A stretch of DNA of 27,640 nt from Bacillota bacterium (lineage in GTDB: Bacteria; Bacillota; Clostridia; Oscillospirales; Acutalibacteraceae), in NCBI GenBank assembly GCA_023412845.1, contig JAEZRH010000121.1, positions 1 to 27,640 on the forward strand, given 5' to 3'. Position numbers and translations under genes: made by a program. The notes beneath the pieces were generated by a model. The model saw nothing but the letters and a program-made list of their open reading frames with translations, was not told the DNA's origin and made no database searches. The first letter of the stretch is position 1; each line of letters starts with the position of its first letter. This document shows, piece by piece, positions 15,285-22,100 of the stretch.

Positions 15285-16379
15285 ATGAAACTAGGGATTG
15301 TGGGACTTCCGAACGTAGGCAAAAGCACACTGTTCAACGCCATCACCAACGCGGGGGCACAGGCGGCGAACTACCCGTTCTGCACCATAGAGCCGAACGT
15401 AGGCGTCGTGGCCGTGCCGGATAAGCGTCTGGACTGGCTTTCCGAGCTATACCATCCTCAGAAATACACGCCGGCGACGATCGAGTTCGTCGATATTGCG
15501 GGCCTTGTGCGCGGCGCGTCGAAAGGCGAGGGCCTCGGCAACAAATTCCTCGCGAACATCCGCGAGTGCGACTCCGTGGTGCATGTCGTCCGCTGCTTCG
15601 TGGACGACGACGTGGTGCACGTGGAAGGCAGCATCGACCCGAAGCGCGACATCGAAACCATCAACCTCGAACTGATCCTCTCGGATCTCGAGGTGCTCGA
15701 CCGGCGCATCGAAAAATCCCAGAAGATGCTGAAAGCGGACAAGAAATATCAGGCGGAGATCGATTTCTTCAACCGCGTGAAAGCAACGCTGAACGCGGGC
15801 AAACCGGCCCGCACCGTGGAATGCACGGAGGACGAGGCCGCGCTGCTCTCCACTGTTTCCCTGCTGAGCGCGAAACCGGTCATCTACGCCGCGAACATGA
15901 GCGAAAACGACTTCAAGGGCGGCGTGGAGGACAACCCGTATTTCAGGACGGTAAAGCAGATCGCCGACGCCGAGGGCGCGGGCGTGCTGCCCATCTGCGC
16001 CGAAACGGAGGCAGAGATCGCGGGGATGTCCTTTGAGGAAAAAGAGCTGTTCCTCTCGGACATGGGCCTGAAGCAGTCCGGCCTCGACCGGCTGGTCACG
16101 GAATGCTATGGCCTGCTGGGCCTCATCAGCTACCTGACGGCGGGCGAGCCGGAGGTGCGCGCGTGGACCATCGTAAAAGGCACAAAGGCGCCGCAGGCCG
16201 CCGGGAAAATCCACAGCGATTTCGAGCGGGGCTTCATCCGCGCCGAGGTCGTCGCCTTCGAGGACCTGAAAAAATGCGGCTCCATGGCCACGGCCAAAGA
16301 AAAAGGCCTCATCCGCAGCGAGGGCAAGGACTACGTTATGGCCGACGGGGACGTCGTGCTTTTCAGGTTCAATGTTTAG
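15285..16379 (+). CDS. ychF: YchF/OLA1-type translation-associated P-loop ATPase/GTPase
   Basis: YchF is an Obg-related P-loop protein that binds ribosomes and, unusually, prefers ATP. The 364 residues contain G1 GLPNVGKST (7-15), a G2/switch region with YPFCTIEPN, G3 DIAGLVRGASKGEGLGN, the altered G4 NMSE (204-207) in place of NKxD that is the family hallmark, a coiled-coil insertion, and a C-terminal TGS domain ending DVVLFRFNV. A GAGGGA sequence lies upstream of the ATG. It lies 89 bp after tex on the same strand. No clear terminator follows, only a GC-rich repeat. Confidence 0.96.
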   Translation: MKLGIVGLPNVGKSTLFNAITNAGAQAANYPFCTIEPNVGVVAVPDKRLDWLSELYHPQKYTPATIEFVDIAGLVRGASKGEGLGNKFLANIRECDSVVHVVRCFVDDDVVHVEGSIDPKRDIETINLELILSDLEVLDRRIEKSQKMLKADKKYQAEIDFFNRVKATLNAGKPARTVECTEDEAALLSTVSLLSAKPVIYAANMSENDFKGGVEDNPYFRTVKQIADAEGAGVLPICAETEAEIAGMSFEEKELFLSDMGLKQSGLDRLVTECYGLLGLISYLTAGEPEVRAWTIVKGTKAPQAAGKIHSDFERGFIRAEVVAFEDLKKCGSMATAKEKGLIRSEGKDYVMADGDVVLFRFNV

Positions 16380-16462
16380 CCCTGCGCCGGGGTTGGCGGC
16401 GGCGTTCGGTCCCGGCCGTCCTGCCCTCCCGGTCCCTGAAAAATAAAGATAAAAATATTCAG

Positions 16463-16477
16463 TAATGATTATCATTA
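16463..16477 (+). promoter_or_regulatory. Fur-family (PerR/Fur-like) operator upstream of rubrerythrin
   Basis: TAATGAT-T-ATCATTA is a perfect 7-1-7 inverted repeat, the site geometry of Fur/PerR/Zur repressors. It ends 5 bp before the -35 box of the rubrerythrin promoter. A rubrerythrin target makes PerR the most natural candidate regulator; the half-site is closer to Fur/PerR than to Zur. Confidence 0.65.
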
Positions 16478-16482
16478 TCATA

Positions 16483-16511
16483 TTGACTTTCTTTTTCCCG
16501 GATGCTATAAT
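16483..16511 (+). promoter_or_regulatory. sigma-A promoter of rubrerythrin
   Basis: TTGACT (16483-16488), a 17-nt spacer and TATAAT (16506-16511) with a TGC extension form a very strong promoter. The start near 16518 leaves a leader of about 65 nt containing an AT palindrome (TATTTTATAAAATA). Confidence 0.85.
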
Positions 16512-16582
16512 GTCCCCAGTGACTGGTAAGAATGGTCGGTGAACGGCCAATATTTTATAAAATATCTAAGGAGGAAATCATC

Positions 16583-17122
16583 ATGGAATTGAAAGGCAGC
16601 AAAACTGAAAAAAATCTGTTGGCAGCTTTTGCGGGGGAATCCCAGGCGAGGAACAAGTACACGTTCTATGCTTCCCAGGCCAGGAAGGAAGGCTACGAGC
16701 AGATCGGCGCGATTTTTGAGGAAACCGCCAACAACGAAAAAGAGCACGCAAAGCTCTGGTTTAAATATCTGAACGGCGGCGCGATCAAGGCGACCACGGA
16801 AAACCTGCTGGACGCGGCGGCAGGCGAGCATTATGAGTGGACTGACATGTACAAAGGCTTTGCCGACACGGCGGAAGAAGAAGGCTTTAAGGAAATCGCC
16901 GCGACCATGCGCATGATTGCCTCTGTCGAAAAGACCCATGAGGAGCGCTACGCCAAGCTGACTGCCAACCTGAAAGACAACCTGGTGTTCAAATGCGCGG
17001 AGGAAACCGTATGGGTCTGCCGCAACTGCGGGTATGTCTACGTCGGCAAGGAAGCGCCAAAAGTATGCCCGGCCTGCAAGCATCCGCAGTCGTTCTTTGA
17101 GCGCAGAGCGCAGAATTATTGA
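16583..17122 (+). CDS. rbr: rubrerythrin
   Basis: Rubrerythrin reduces hydrogen peroxide in anaerobes with a ferritin-like diiron centre and a rubredoxin-type iron. The 179 residues carry the first diiron Glu19 (FAGESQARNKY), Glu52 and His55 (NNEKEH), a second Glu pair in the following helices (ASVEKTHEERY), and the C-terminal rubredoxin-like domain with Cys146/Cys149 (CRNC) and Cys162/Cys165 (CPAC). I chose the ATG at 16583 because AAGGAGG lies 8 nt upstream. It has its own promoter and Fur-family operator. The stop codon directly abuts the stop codon of the opposing gene. Confidence 0.95.
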   Translation: MELKGSKTEKNLLAAFAGESQARNKYTFYASQARKEGYEQIGAIFEETANNEKEHAKLWFKYLNGGAIKATTENLLDAAAGEHYEWTDMYKGFADTAEEEGFKEIAATMRMIASVEKTHEERYAKLTANLKDNLVFKCAEETVWVCRNCGYVYVGKEAPKVCPACKHPQSFFERRAQNY

Positions 17123-17812
17123 TCAGTCGTTGGAATCGGATTCGCAGGGCGGCGCTTCGGCGCCGCTTTTTTTATCCGCGTCAAGGAGCAGTTCCGGGAT
17201 ATTCGCAATCATGTCGCGGTAATCCAGGCGATGTTTCCGCCCGTGGAGAAGCAGCACGGAGCGGATGTAATTTTTTTTGTACCCGGCGCAGAATTCGTTT
17301 TCGCGTTTCATCTCCTCCAGGTAAGCCCTGATATACAGTACGCCGTTCAGATCCCCGACCGGCTTTTGCAGGGGGTAGTCGAACGTCAGGCCGCTCGCGG
17401 CTGCTTCGTGCGCGGCAAACTCGGGGTTGTAGGACTGAAGGAAGGCCGGGATGCCGAGGTCCAGCGTGTCGTTGTACACCCGCAGGTCTGTCGGGATGCG
17501 CGTGGCAAGCGCCTCCCGGTAAAGTTGCTTCGAATCCTGCACAAGCTCCTTCACGGCGGCAAGACCGCGCCGGAGCAGCTCCGCGCCCGGGGTGCTCCGC
17601 ACTTCCGCGGCGGCGTCCGGCACGCTCTCCAGGTAAACCGCCACACAATACAGCATGGACTGAAGGAGGCTCTCCGCCTGCTCGGTGCGGATGGAGCTGC
17701 CCGAGCCGCGGTTGTATTTCCCGATCATGCCCCCGAGCTCCCACAGCATCTCCGACCGGAATTTCTCCCGTTCTCCGGCAGTCAGCAGGGGAGAAGCAAA
17801 AACGTCATTCAT
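17123..17812 (-). CDS. uncharacterised cytosolic protein, DUF6179-like
   Basis: The 229-residue soluble, mostly helical protein has no membrane segment or recognised catalytic motif. From memory, the SSIRTEQAESLLQSMLYCV segment and the later LDYRD and PLQKPVGDLNG stretches resemble DUF6179, whose role is unknown; that match needs a profile search. I chose the ATG at 17812, 8 nt upstream of the previous gene's end, with GGAGG 6 nt ahead of it. The frame extends further upstream but only as a shadow of that gene. Overlap by 8 nt (ATGAATGA) implies coupled translation. The C-terminal codons overlap the rubrerythrin terminator on the other strand. Confidence 0.7.
   Translation of the reverse strand: MNDVFASPLLTAGEREKFRSEMLWELGGMIGKYNRGSGSSIRTEQAESLLQSMLYCVAVYLESVPDAAAEVRSTPGAELLRRGLAAVKELVQDSKQLYREALATRIPTDLRVYNDTLDLGIPAFLQSYNPEFAAHEAAASGLTFDYPLQKPVGDLNGVLYIRAYLEEMKRENEFCAGYKKNYIRSVLLLHGRKHRLDYRDMIANIPELLLDADKKSGAEAPPCESDSND
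17149..17173 (+). terminator. UUCG-loop terminator of rubrerythrin, inside the opposing gene
   Basis: A perfect 7-bp stem GCGGCGC (17149-17155), loop TTCG and GCGCCGC (17160-17166) is followed by seven T. It is a textbook plus-strand terminator 27 bp after the rubrerythrin stop. It lies wholly inside the 3' end of the minus-strand gene, where it encodes part of the charged tail. Confidence 0.9.
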
Positions 17813-18293
17813 CGTATTCCTCCGTTTCGTCCTCGTCGGGTTCTTCCGGTTCGTCCCCTTCGCCGTAGCGCAGGGCGCGCAGCAGATGATCCAGCTCTCG
17901 GCTTTGAAGAAACGGCGCAAGCGCCCCCTTATACCGTTCAAACGCATCGGCCAGCAGCCTGATGAGCTCGTCGTCGGAAATATTGTCCTCGGATTCGTTT
18001 TTCAGCTCGTAGAATGCTTCCACGGCCTCGTTGAGCACGTCGGCGTAATCTTTCTGCCAGAGATAATGCGAGCGCCGGAACGCGTCGATGATCTTTTGCA
18101 CCGTGTCTGTCCCGATCTCGACCCGGCCGCACCGGTCGAGCGCGCGGCGGTGCGTCTGCGCCAGCTCCAGCGCCTGCGCGGGGCTTAACATCAGCGCGTC
18201 GCGGATGGACTCGGCGTTGGCGCTCAGAAGCCCGGCGGCCTCCGCCTCCACCGGGTATCCCGCGCGGAGAAAAACCGCAAGCATCTCGTTCAA
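17805..18293 (-). CDS. uncharacterised cytosolic protein, DUF6323-like, with acidic tail
   Basis: The 162-residue helical protein ends in a very acidic tail (DEPEEPDEDETEEYDE). The middle section (a segment ending ELAQTHRRALDRCGRVEIG, then QKIIDAFRRSHYLWQKDY and VEAFYELKNE, and ISDDELIRLL) resembles DUF6323 from memory; the family is of unknown function and often sits beside DUF6179. I place the start at the TTG at 18293 because AAGGGGGA lies about 7 nt upstream. ATG codons at 18284 and 18329 are alternatives. A sigma-A promoter at 18399-18427 gives a leader of about 100 nt, which is overlapped by an opposing small transcript. It forms an operon with the DUF6179-like gene. Confidence 0.7.
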   Translation of the reverse strand: MNEMLAVFLRAGYPVEAEAAGLLSANAESIRDALMLSPAQALELAQTHRRALDRCGRVEIGTDTVQKIIDAFRRSHYLWQKDYADVLNEAVEAFYELKNESEDNISDDELIRLLADAFERYKGALAPFLQSRELDHLLRALRYGEGDEPEEPDEDETEEYDE

Positions 18294-18322
18294 AAGAATT
18301 TCCCCCTTCGATGAAAAAGCCC

Positions 18323-18351
18323 TTGACATTTGAATCTGAATGTGATAGGAT
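18323..18351 (+). promoter_or_regulatory. plus-strand promoter facing the DUF6323-like operon
   Basis: TTGACA (18323-18328), a 17-nt spacer and TAGGAT (18346-18351) predict a start near 18358. There is no protein gene in front of it; a terminator follows 80 nt downstream. It lies inside the 5' UTR of the minus-strand operon and points at that operon's promoter. Confidence 0.6.
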
Positions 18352-18398
18352 ATATTTGTATTATTATGTATTATAGCAAATGTATGGGTATAGGTTTC

Positions 18399-18427
18399 AG
18401 TATACATCGGATTTACAGTTATGTCAA
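18399..18427 (-). promoter_or_regulatory. sigma-A promoter of the DUF6323/DUF6179-like operon
   Basis: Minus strand TTGACA (18427-18422), a 17-nt spacer and TATACT (18404-18399) predict a start near 18392. A second extended -10, TGCTATAAT, lies downstream at 18378-18370 and could be an alternative start. Both are overlapped by the plus-strand transcript. Confidence 0.75.
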
Positions 18428-18437
18428 CGGCTTTTTA

Positions 18438-18464
18438 CGTCTGCCACTTTGGCAGGCGTTTTTT
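18438..18464 (+). terminator. intrinsic terminator of the plus-strand small RNA
   Basis: A 9-bp stem with one G-U pair (CGTCTGCCA at 18438-18446 with TGGCAGGCG at 18450-18458) has a 3-nt loop and is followed by six T. The minus strand has only A residues after the stem, so it acts on the plus strand. Confidence 0.8.
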
Positions 18465-18554
18465 GTTTACACCAAGGATTGAAACGCAAAAAGGCTGAGC
18501 CTGCGGCCACAGGCCGCTTCGGCCCGGGCGCAAAAACTTTCTGTAAAAAGCAAA

Positions 18555-18586
18555 GAAGCATGTCCCCTGCATCGGGGGTATGCTTC
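18555..18586 (-). terminator. terminator after copZ, possibly bidirectional
   Basis: GAAGCAT (18555-18561) pairs with ATGCTTC (18580-18586), and CCCC (18564-18567) with GGGG inside. On the minus strand TTTGCTTTTT follows; on the plus strand TTGTTATTTT. It ends a copZ 3' UTR of about 150 nt (18587-18736). That UTR contains a GC hairpin near 18706-18718 and nothing else I recognise. Confidence 0.7.
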
Positions 18587-18736
18587 TTGTTATTTTATAA
18601 AAATCTAACGGTGGACTGAAAAGAGCTTCACCCACAGGGAGCTGCCCCCGGTCTGTCTGGGCAAACAAAGCGGAAAGTCTCCATAATGCCGCACGCCGGC
18701 CGTAACGGACTGTGTCCGCGCCCGGCCAAAACAGAC

Positions 18737-18949
18737 TTAGGCTACGTCGTAGCCCTGGTCCTCGATCGCGTCGCGGATATTCTGCACGGTCGCTTCCTCC
18801 GGGTCGTGCGAGACCGTCACCTTGCCGGACTCAAGATTCACATCGACATTATAAACGCCTTCCAGCGAGCCTACCGCTTTTTTGACCGCCGCCACACAGT
18901 GGCTGCAGGACATTCCCTTTACGCTGAGGACCGTTTCAGTTTTTGCCAT
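18737..18949 (-). CDS. copZ: CopZ-like copper chaperone (HMA domain)
   Basis: The 70-residue protein is a single HMA domain. The metal site is GMSCSHC with Cys15 and Cys18; the rest (VAAVKKAVGSLEGVYNVDVN, then a strand with GKVTVSH) follows the ferredoxin-like fold. It should bind Cu(I) and pass it to a P-type ATPase or a CsoR/CopY-type regulator, neither of which is in this window. GGAGG lies upstream of the ATG. It is divergent from a cysteine-less HMA paralogue at 19115-19354. I saw no recognisable copper operator in the 165-bp gap between them. Confidence 0.88.
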   Translation of the reverse strand: MAKTETVLSVKGMSCSHCVAAVKKAVGSLEGVYNVDVNLESGKVTVSHDPEEATVQNIRDAIEDQGYDVA

Positions 18950-19114
18950 AGTAATTACCTCCGCTCTTCTGTATGATGTTCGTGATCCGGCCGGAATTTT
19001 AAAGCCCGGACCTTTCGTCTTTCATGGGATCGCAGCGCGGGGCCCGGGTGCAGGCCCAGCCTGCCGCGCATATCCGGCGGACTTTCCGCAATACTATCGG
19101 CGAGGTGATTTGCT

Positions 19115-19354
19115 GTGTCAAAACAGAGCGCATATTTTATGGTTCCCGGCCTGAACGGCAAACATGCGGTGAAAATGATCAAGCAGGTCCTCGGCGGCAT
19201 TCCCGGCGTCTTCTCCGTGAGCGCCGACGCGGGGAACGACAAAGTCGCCGTGGATTACGACAGCACCGGCACAAGCGAGCGGGAGATCGAGGACCGGTTC
19301 CGCGAGATCGGCGTCGACGTGCGGCTTATGGAAAACCAGGACCATACCATGTGA
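19115..19354 (+). CDS. HMA-fold protein lacking the metal-binding cysteines
   Basis: The 79-residue protein aligns with the CopZ beside it without gaps through the first half, but Cys15 and Cys18 are replaced by Gly15 and Ala18 (GLNGKHAVKM against GMSCSHCVAA). His17 between them is kept. The helix-strand pattern (GGIPGVFSVSADAGNDKVAV, then REIEDRFREIGVDV) is intact. It therefore has the fold but cannot bind metal by the standard CxxC. The C-terminus MENQDHTM adds Met and His residues. It starts with GTG and a GAGGTGA ribosome site, and a strong terminator follows its stop. A regulatory or protein-protein role, or divergence toward another ligand, is possible. Confidence 0.72.
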   Translation: MSKQSAYFMVPGLNGKHAVKMIKQVLGGIPGVFSVSADAGNDKVAVDYDSTGTSEREIEDRFREIGVDVRLMENQDHTM

Positions 19355-19394
19355 CGCGGGTGAAACCAGGTCCGGTTCGATTTCACAGAGCGAT

Positions 19395-19434
19395 AAACGG
19401 ACGTCCCCTGCACACGGGAGACGTCCGTTTTATT
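19395..19434 (+). terminator. intrinsic terminator of the cysteine-less HMA gene
   Basis: A perfect 11-bp stem (AAACGGACGTC at 19395-19405 with GACGTCCGTTT at 19420-19430) has extra CCC/GGG pairing inside and ends in TTTTATT. It lies 40 bp after the stop. The rest of the 310-bp gap before the next feature is AT-rich near 19545-19600 and holds a possible extended -10 (TGCTAAAAT, 19573-19581), with nothing else recognised. Confidence 0.88.
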
Positions 19435-19665
19435 GATTCCAGGGATTTTCCGCGGGCCGGACCATGCCGGAAATCCTCCCCAAATTCTGCCGCCGGAGCG
19501 GGAACGAACTGGTCGCTGCGGCTTCCCCGTCGGATTTTTTACATACATCGTATGGAAAACAGACAAAACAAATGCTAAAATAAAACAAAACTTAGTCGGA
19601 AGATTTTCCTTCGGCCGCCGGGAAAGGGCCCGGCGGTTTCATTTCGGAAACGGAGCTGATGAAGC

Positions 19666-20183
19666 ATGGGCAGCTCCGGCAGAAAAGAACTTCTGCTGGA
19701 AGCGGTGAAGGCCATCGCCACCCTGCCGCAGGAGAGGTTCCGCGCCGTCATCCTCGCGCCGAAGGCGGTCTGCCCAGTGGAGGAGGTAATCCCTCTTGTG
19801 AGCGGGAGGCCCGGCGTCCTTGTGACCGAACGTTTCGTACCCGCAAGGCTCGTCAACGCGATGGCGGGCGTCGCCGTCATCCACGGCGGGCAGGGGACGG
19901 TGCAGACTGCGGTCGCCTCCGGCCGCCCGGCCGTCGGCGTCGCCATGCAGCCGGAACAGCAGATCAATCTCGAGCATATCGCCCGGCGGGGGCCGCCGTC
20001 CGTATCCCCGCTCCGAGGTGGAACCGCAGAGCCGTCAATGCCGCCATACGCGCCGTCGCGGCGGAAGATTCCTATAAGACGAACGCCGCCCGTCTGGCGC
20101 GCGAAATGTCGGAGACGAACGGCCGCGCCGCGGCCGCCGAAGCGATCTGGCGGTTTTTGCTTGATCGGACTCAGTCCTGTTGA
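19666..20183 (+). pseudogene. truncated, frameshifted UDP-glycosyltransferase-like (GT1/MGT) remnant
   Basis: The open frame starts exactly at the mid-protein GSSG motif of GT1-type glycosyltransferases (MGSSGRKELLLEAVKAIATL) and continues through the donor-sugar region (HGGQGTVQTAVASGRPAVG, then PEQQINLEHIARRG). The N-terminal half, about 200 residues, is missing. After the run of five G near 19987 the family-like tail continues in another frame (AVNAAIRAVAAEDSYKTNAA and onward) to the stop at 20183. Staying in the first frame gives an implausible Arg/Pro-rich peptide. This is a remnant with two lesions. The single-base shift could be a sequencing error, but the missing N-terminus is real in this sequence. 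Confidence 0.75.
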
Positions 20184-20190
20184 GCAACGC

Positions 20191-20229
20191 AACAGAGCGG
20201 AAAGCCGGGAATCGGCTTTCCGCTCTGTT
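20191..20229. terminator. bidirectional terminator between converging units
   Basis: A perfect 16-bp stem (20191-20206 with 20214-20229) has a 7-nt loop. It sits 7 bp after the glycosyltransferase remnant and 11 bp after the oleate hydratase stop on the other strand. T tracts are weak on both sides, but stem strength and position argue for termination in both directions. Confidence 0.75.
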
Positions 20230-20240
20230 CTGCTGCGAAT

Positions 20241-22016
20241 TCAGATCGCGTGATGATCTTTCAGCAGCTTTTCGACATCGGTTGCTTTGATCTTTTTGAG
20301 CAACGCCCGGAACGCGATCTTTTCTTTGAACCCAAGGTTCATCTCGGTGATCTTCCTGCCGTCGCGCAGCTGAACGGCGGCGTTGAGCAGGTCGCGCACA
20401 TCGTAGACGCTGCCCCAGACCTCCGGTACGCCGCGGTCGATGTCCAGCAGGGTGTAGACGGCCTCCATGCCGGTGCGGATGGAGTATTCCGTCGTGAAGA
20501 TCGTGTCGCGCGCAGTCTCGGCAAACTGGCCGAGGAACGCGAAATTGGCGCTGCCCTCCGGCACAACGGCGGGGCGGTCGCCCGCGCGGCGCGGCATGAA
20601 GAACGCTGTGATGTACGGCATCATCACGGGCACGGTGTTCGCACCGTGTTCGGCGAGGTCCTCGATCTCGCTTTCCGGAACGCCGATGTGGTACAGCCAT
20701 TCCATGCAGATTTCTTTGCCGGTGCACTCGCGCATGGGCTTTTTGACAAAATCGCCGGGCCTGTCGGTAAACAGGCCGTAGACCCAGCCCACGAGCTGGT
20801 CCTTCGGCTGGCTGCGGAACTGCGGCTGACGGTTGAAGGTCCAGCTCAAAAGCCAGGAGGAATCCTTCACGGTGACGATCCCGCCGGTGACGACCTTGCC
20901 GCTGTACGGGTCGCGCTTACAGATTTTTTGGATATAGGGCGCGATGCGCCCGTCGAGCGTGGTGACGGTCGCGGACATCCAGTTGCTCTGTTCGGGGTCG
21001 CGGCAGAATTTTTCCGGCCGGCCGAACGCCGGGTCCTGCGCCGCGATTTTTTTCCACAGGTCCCAGCCGCCGCCCTCTTTGGCCTCCTTGCGGAAAGGGG
21101 CCGGGCGGTTCTGGCCGCCGACGGCGGAATTTTCAACGCAGCCGCCGTTTGTAATGAAAACGAGGTCGTTCTCGGTCAGATCGATGCTCTCCTCTTTGCC
21201 GTCGCGGACGACGTCGATGCGCTTCGCGGTCTTTTTCTTCTCCGCGATGTCGAATTCCACGTTGACGACCTTCACGCCGTAGTGGAACTGCACGCCGAAC
21301 GATTCCAGATATTTTGTCATCGGCAGGATCATGGATTCGTACTGGTTGTATTTTGTGAAGCGCAGCGCCTTAAAATCCGGCAGGCCGCCCACATGGTGGA
21401 CGAAGCGTCTGACGTAAAGCTTCATCTCGAGCGCGCTGTGCCAGTTCTCGAACGCGAACATGGTGCGCCAGTACAGCCAGAAGTTGGAATTCAGAACCTC
21501 GCCGTCGAAAACCTCGTCGATGCGCTTGTCGTACAGCTCCTCGTCCGGGGTGAAGAACAGCTTCATGATCTCCATGGCGCCTTTGTCGGAAAGACCGAAT
21601 TTGCCGTCGGTGCGCGCGTCCTGGCCGCGGTCCACGGTCGCGCGCATGAGAGAGTAGTTCGGGTCGTGCTTGTTGAGCCAGTAGTATTCGTCGAGGACGC
21701 TCACGCCTTCCGTCTCGATGGAGGGAACGGACCGGAACAGGTCCCACATGCACTCGAAGTGGTTGTCCATCTCGCGGCCGCCGCGCATCACGTAGCCTAC
21801 ATCGTCGTACCGGTAGCCGTCGCAGGCACCGCCGGGGATGGGGTCCTTTTCAAGGATATGGACCCGCTTGCCGTTCATCCGCCCGTCGCGCACAAGGTAG
21901 CAGGCCGCCGAGAGCGCCGCCAGGCCGGAGCCGACGATGTAAGCCGACTTGCGGTCGACGCCCTCCGGCTTTTCCGGGCGCGCGAACGCTTCGTAGTTGC
22001 CGCTGGAATAATACAT
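20241..22016 (-). CDS. ohyA: oleate hydratase (MCRA family)
   Basis: Oleate hydratase is an FAD-containing enzyme that adds water to the cis-9 double bond of free unsaturated fatty acids, giving 10-hydroxystearate from oleate; it detoxifies host-derived fatty acids. The 591 residues match the family. Visible are the FAD motif GSGLAALSAACYLVRDG (29-45), RGGREMDNHFECMWDLFRS with Glu82, and Tyr201 in ALEMKLYVRRFVHHVGGLPD, which sit at the positions of the catalytic Glu82 and Tyr201 of Staphylococcus aureus OhyA as I recall them. NGGCVENSAVG and the C-terminal domain are intact. GGGAGG lies 9 nt before the ATG. It lies next to a TetR-type gene and has a palindrome at its promoter. Confidence 0.95.
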   Translation of the reverse strand: MYYSSGNYEAFARPEKPEGVDRKSAYIVGSGLAALSAACYLVRDGRMNGKRVHILEKDPIPGGACDGYRYDDVGYVMRGGREMDNHFECMWDLFRSVPSIETEGVSVLDEYYWLNKHDPNYSLMRATVDRGQDARTDGKFGLSDKGAMEIMKLFFTPDEELYDKRIDEVFDGEVLNSNFWLYWRTMFAFENWHSALEMKLYVRRFVHHVGGLPDFKALRFTKYNQYESMILPMTKYLESFGVQFHYGVKVVNVEFDIAEKKKTAKRIDVVRDGKEESIDLTENDLVFITNGGCVENSAVGGQNRPAPFRKEAKEGGGWDLWKKIAAQDPAFGRPEKFCRDPEQSNWMSATVTTLDGRIAPYIQKICKRDPYSGKVVTGGIVTVKDSSWLLSWTFNRQPQFRSQPKDQLVGWVYGLFTDRPGDFVKKPMRECTGKEICMEWLYHIGVPESEIEDLAEHGANTVPVMMPYITAFFMPRRAGDRPAVVPEGSANFAFLGQFAETARDTIFTTEYSIRTGMEAVYTLLDIDRGVPEVWGSVYDVRDLLNAAVQLRDGRKITEMNLGFKEKIAFRALLKKIKATDVEKLLKDHHAI

Positions 22017-22060
22017 AAAGAATTACCTCCCGGATTTCTGGATTTTCTTTTCCGCCTTTT

Positions 22061-22087
22061 ATTGTACCTTTCCCCGGCAAAGTTGCC
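22061..22087 (-). promoter_or_regulatory. ohyA promoter region with a possible TetR operator
   Basis: Minus strand TACAAT (22066-22061) is a good -10; the -35 (ATGGCA) is poor. The palindrome GGCAA-AG-TTGCC (22076-22087) overlaps the -35 and spacer, where a repressor would block RNA polymerase. The neighbouring TetR-family regulator is the obvious candidate, by position only. Confidence 0.45.
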
Positions 22088-22100
22088 ATAAACAACAAAA

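Larger units (their letters stand above)
18358..18467 (+). ncRNA. candidate antisense/small RNA, about 110 nt
   Basis: A promoter (18323-18351) and a good terminator (18438-18464) bracket a 110-nt plus-strand unit without a convincing reading frame. It is fully complementary to the promoter-proximal 35 nt of the minus-strand operon's mRNA and runs through that promoter. ATGTAT...ATACAT can form an internal stem. The open frame starting at 18380 runs through the terminator and looks spurious. No known RNA family was recognised. Confidence 0.45.

Noticed and set aside
16380..16440. GC-rich inverted repeat after ychF as a terminator
   Set aside because: The short stem has a long loop and no T tract; too weak to list as a terminator.
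18380..18619. Plus-strand 79-codon frame over the small-RNA region
   Set aside because: It runs through two hairpin terminators and has no ribosome site; the transcript is better explained as a short non-coding RNA.
20250..22091. Plus-strand open frame of 613 codons opposite ohyA
   Set aside because: Antisense shadow of a complete oleate hydratase; it also crosses the ohyA promoter region.
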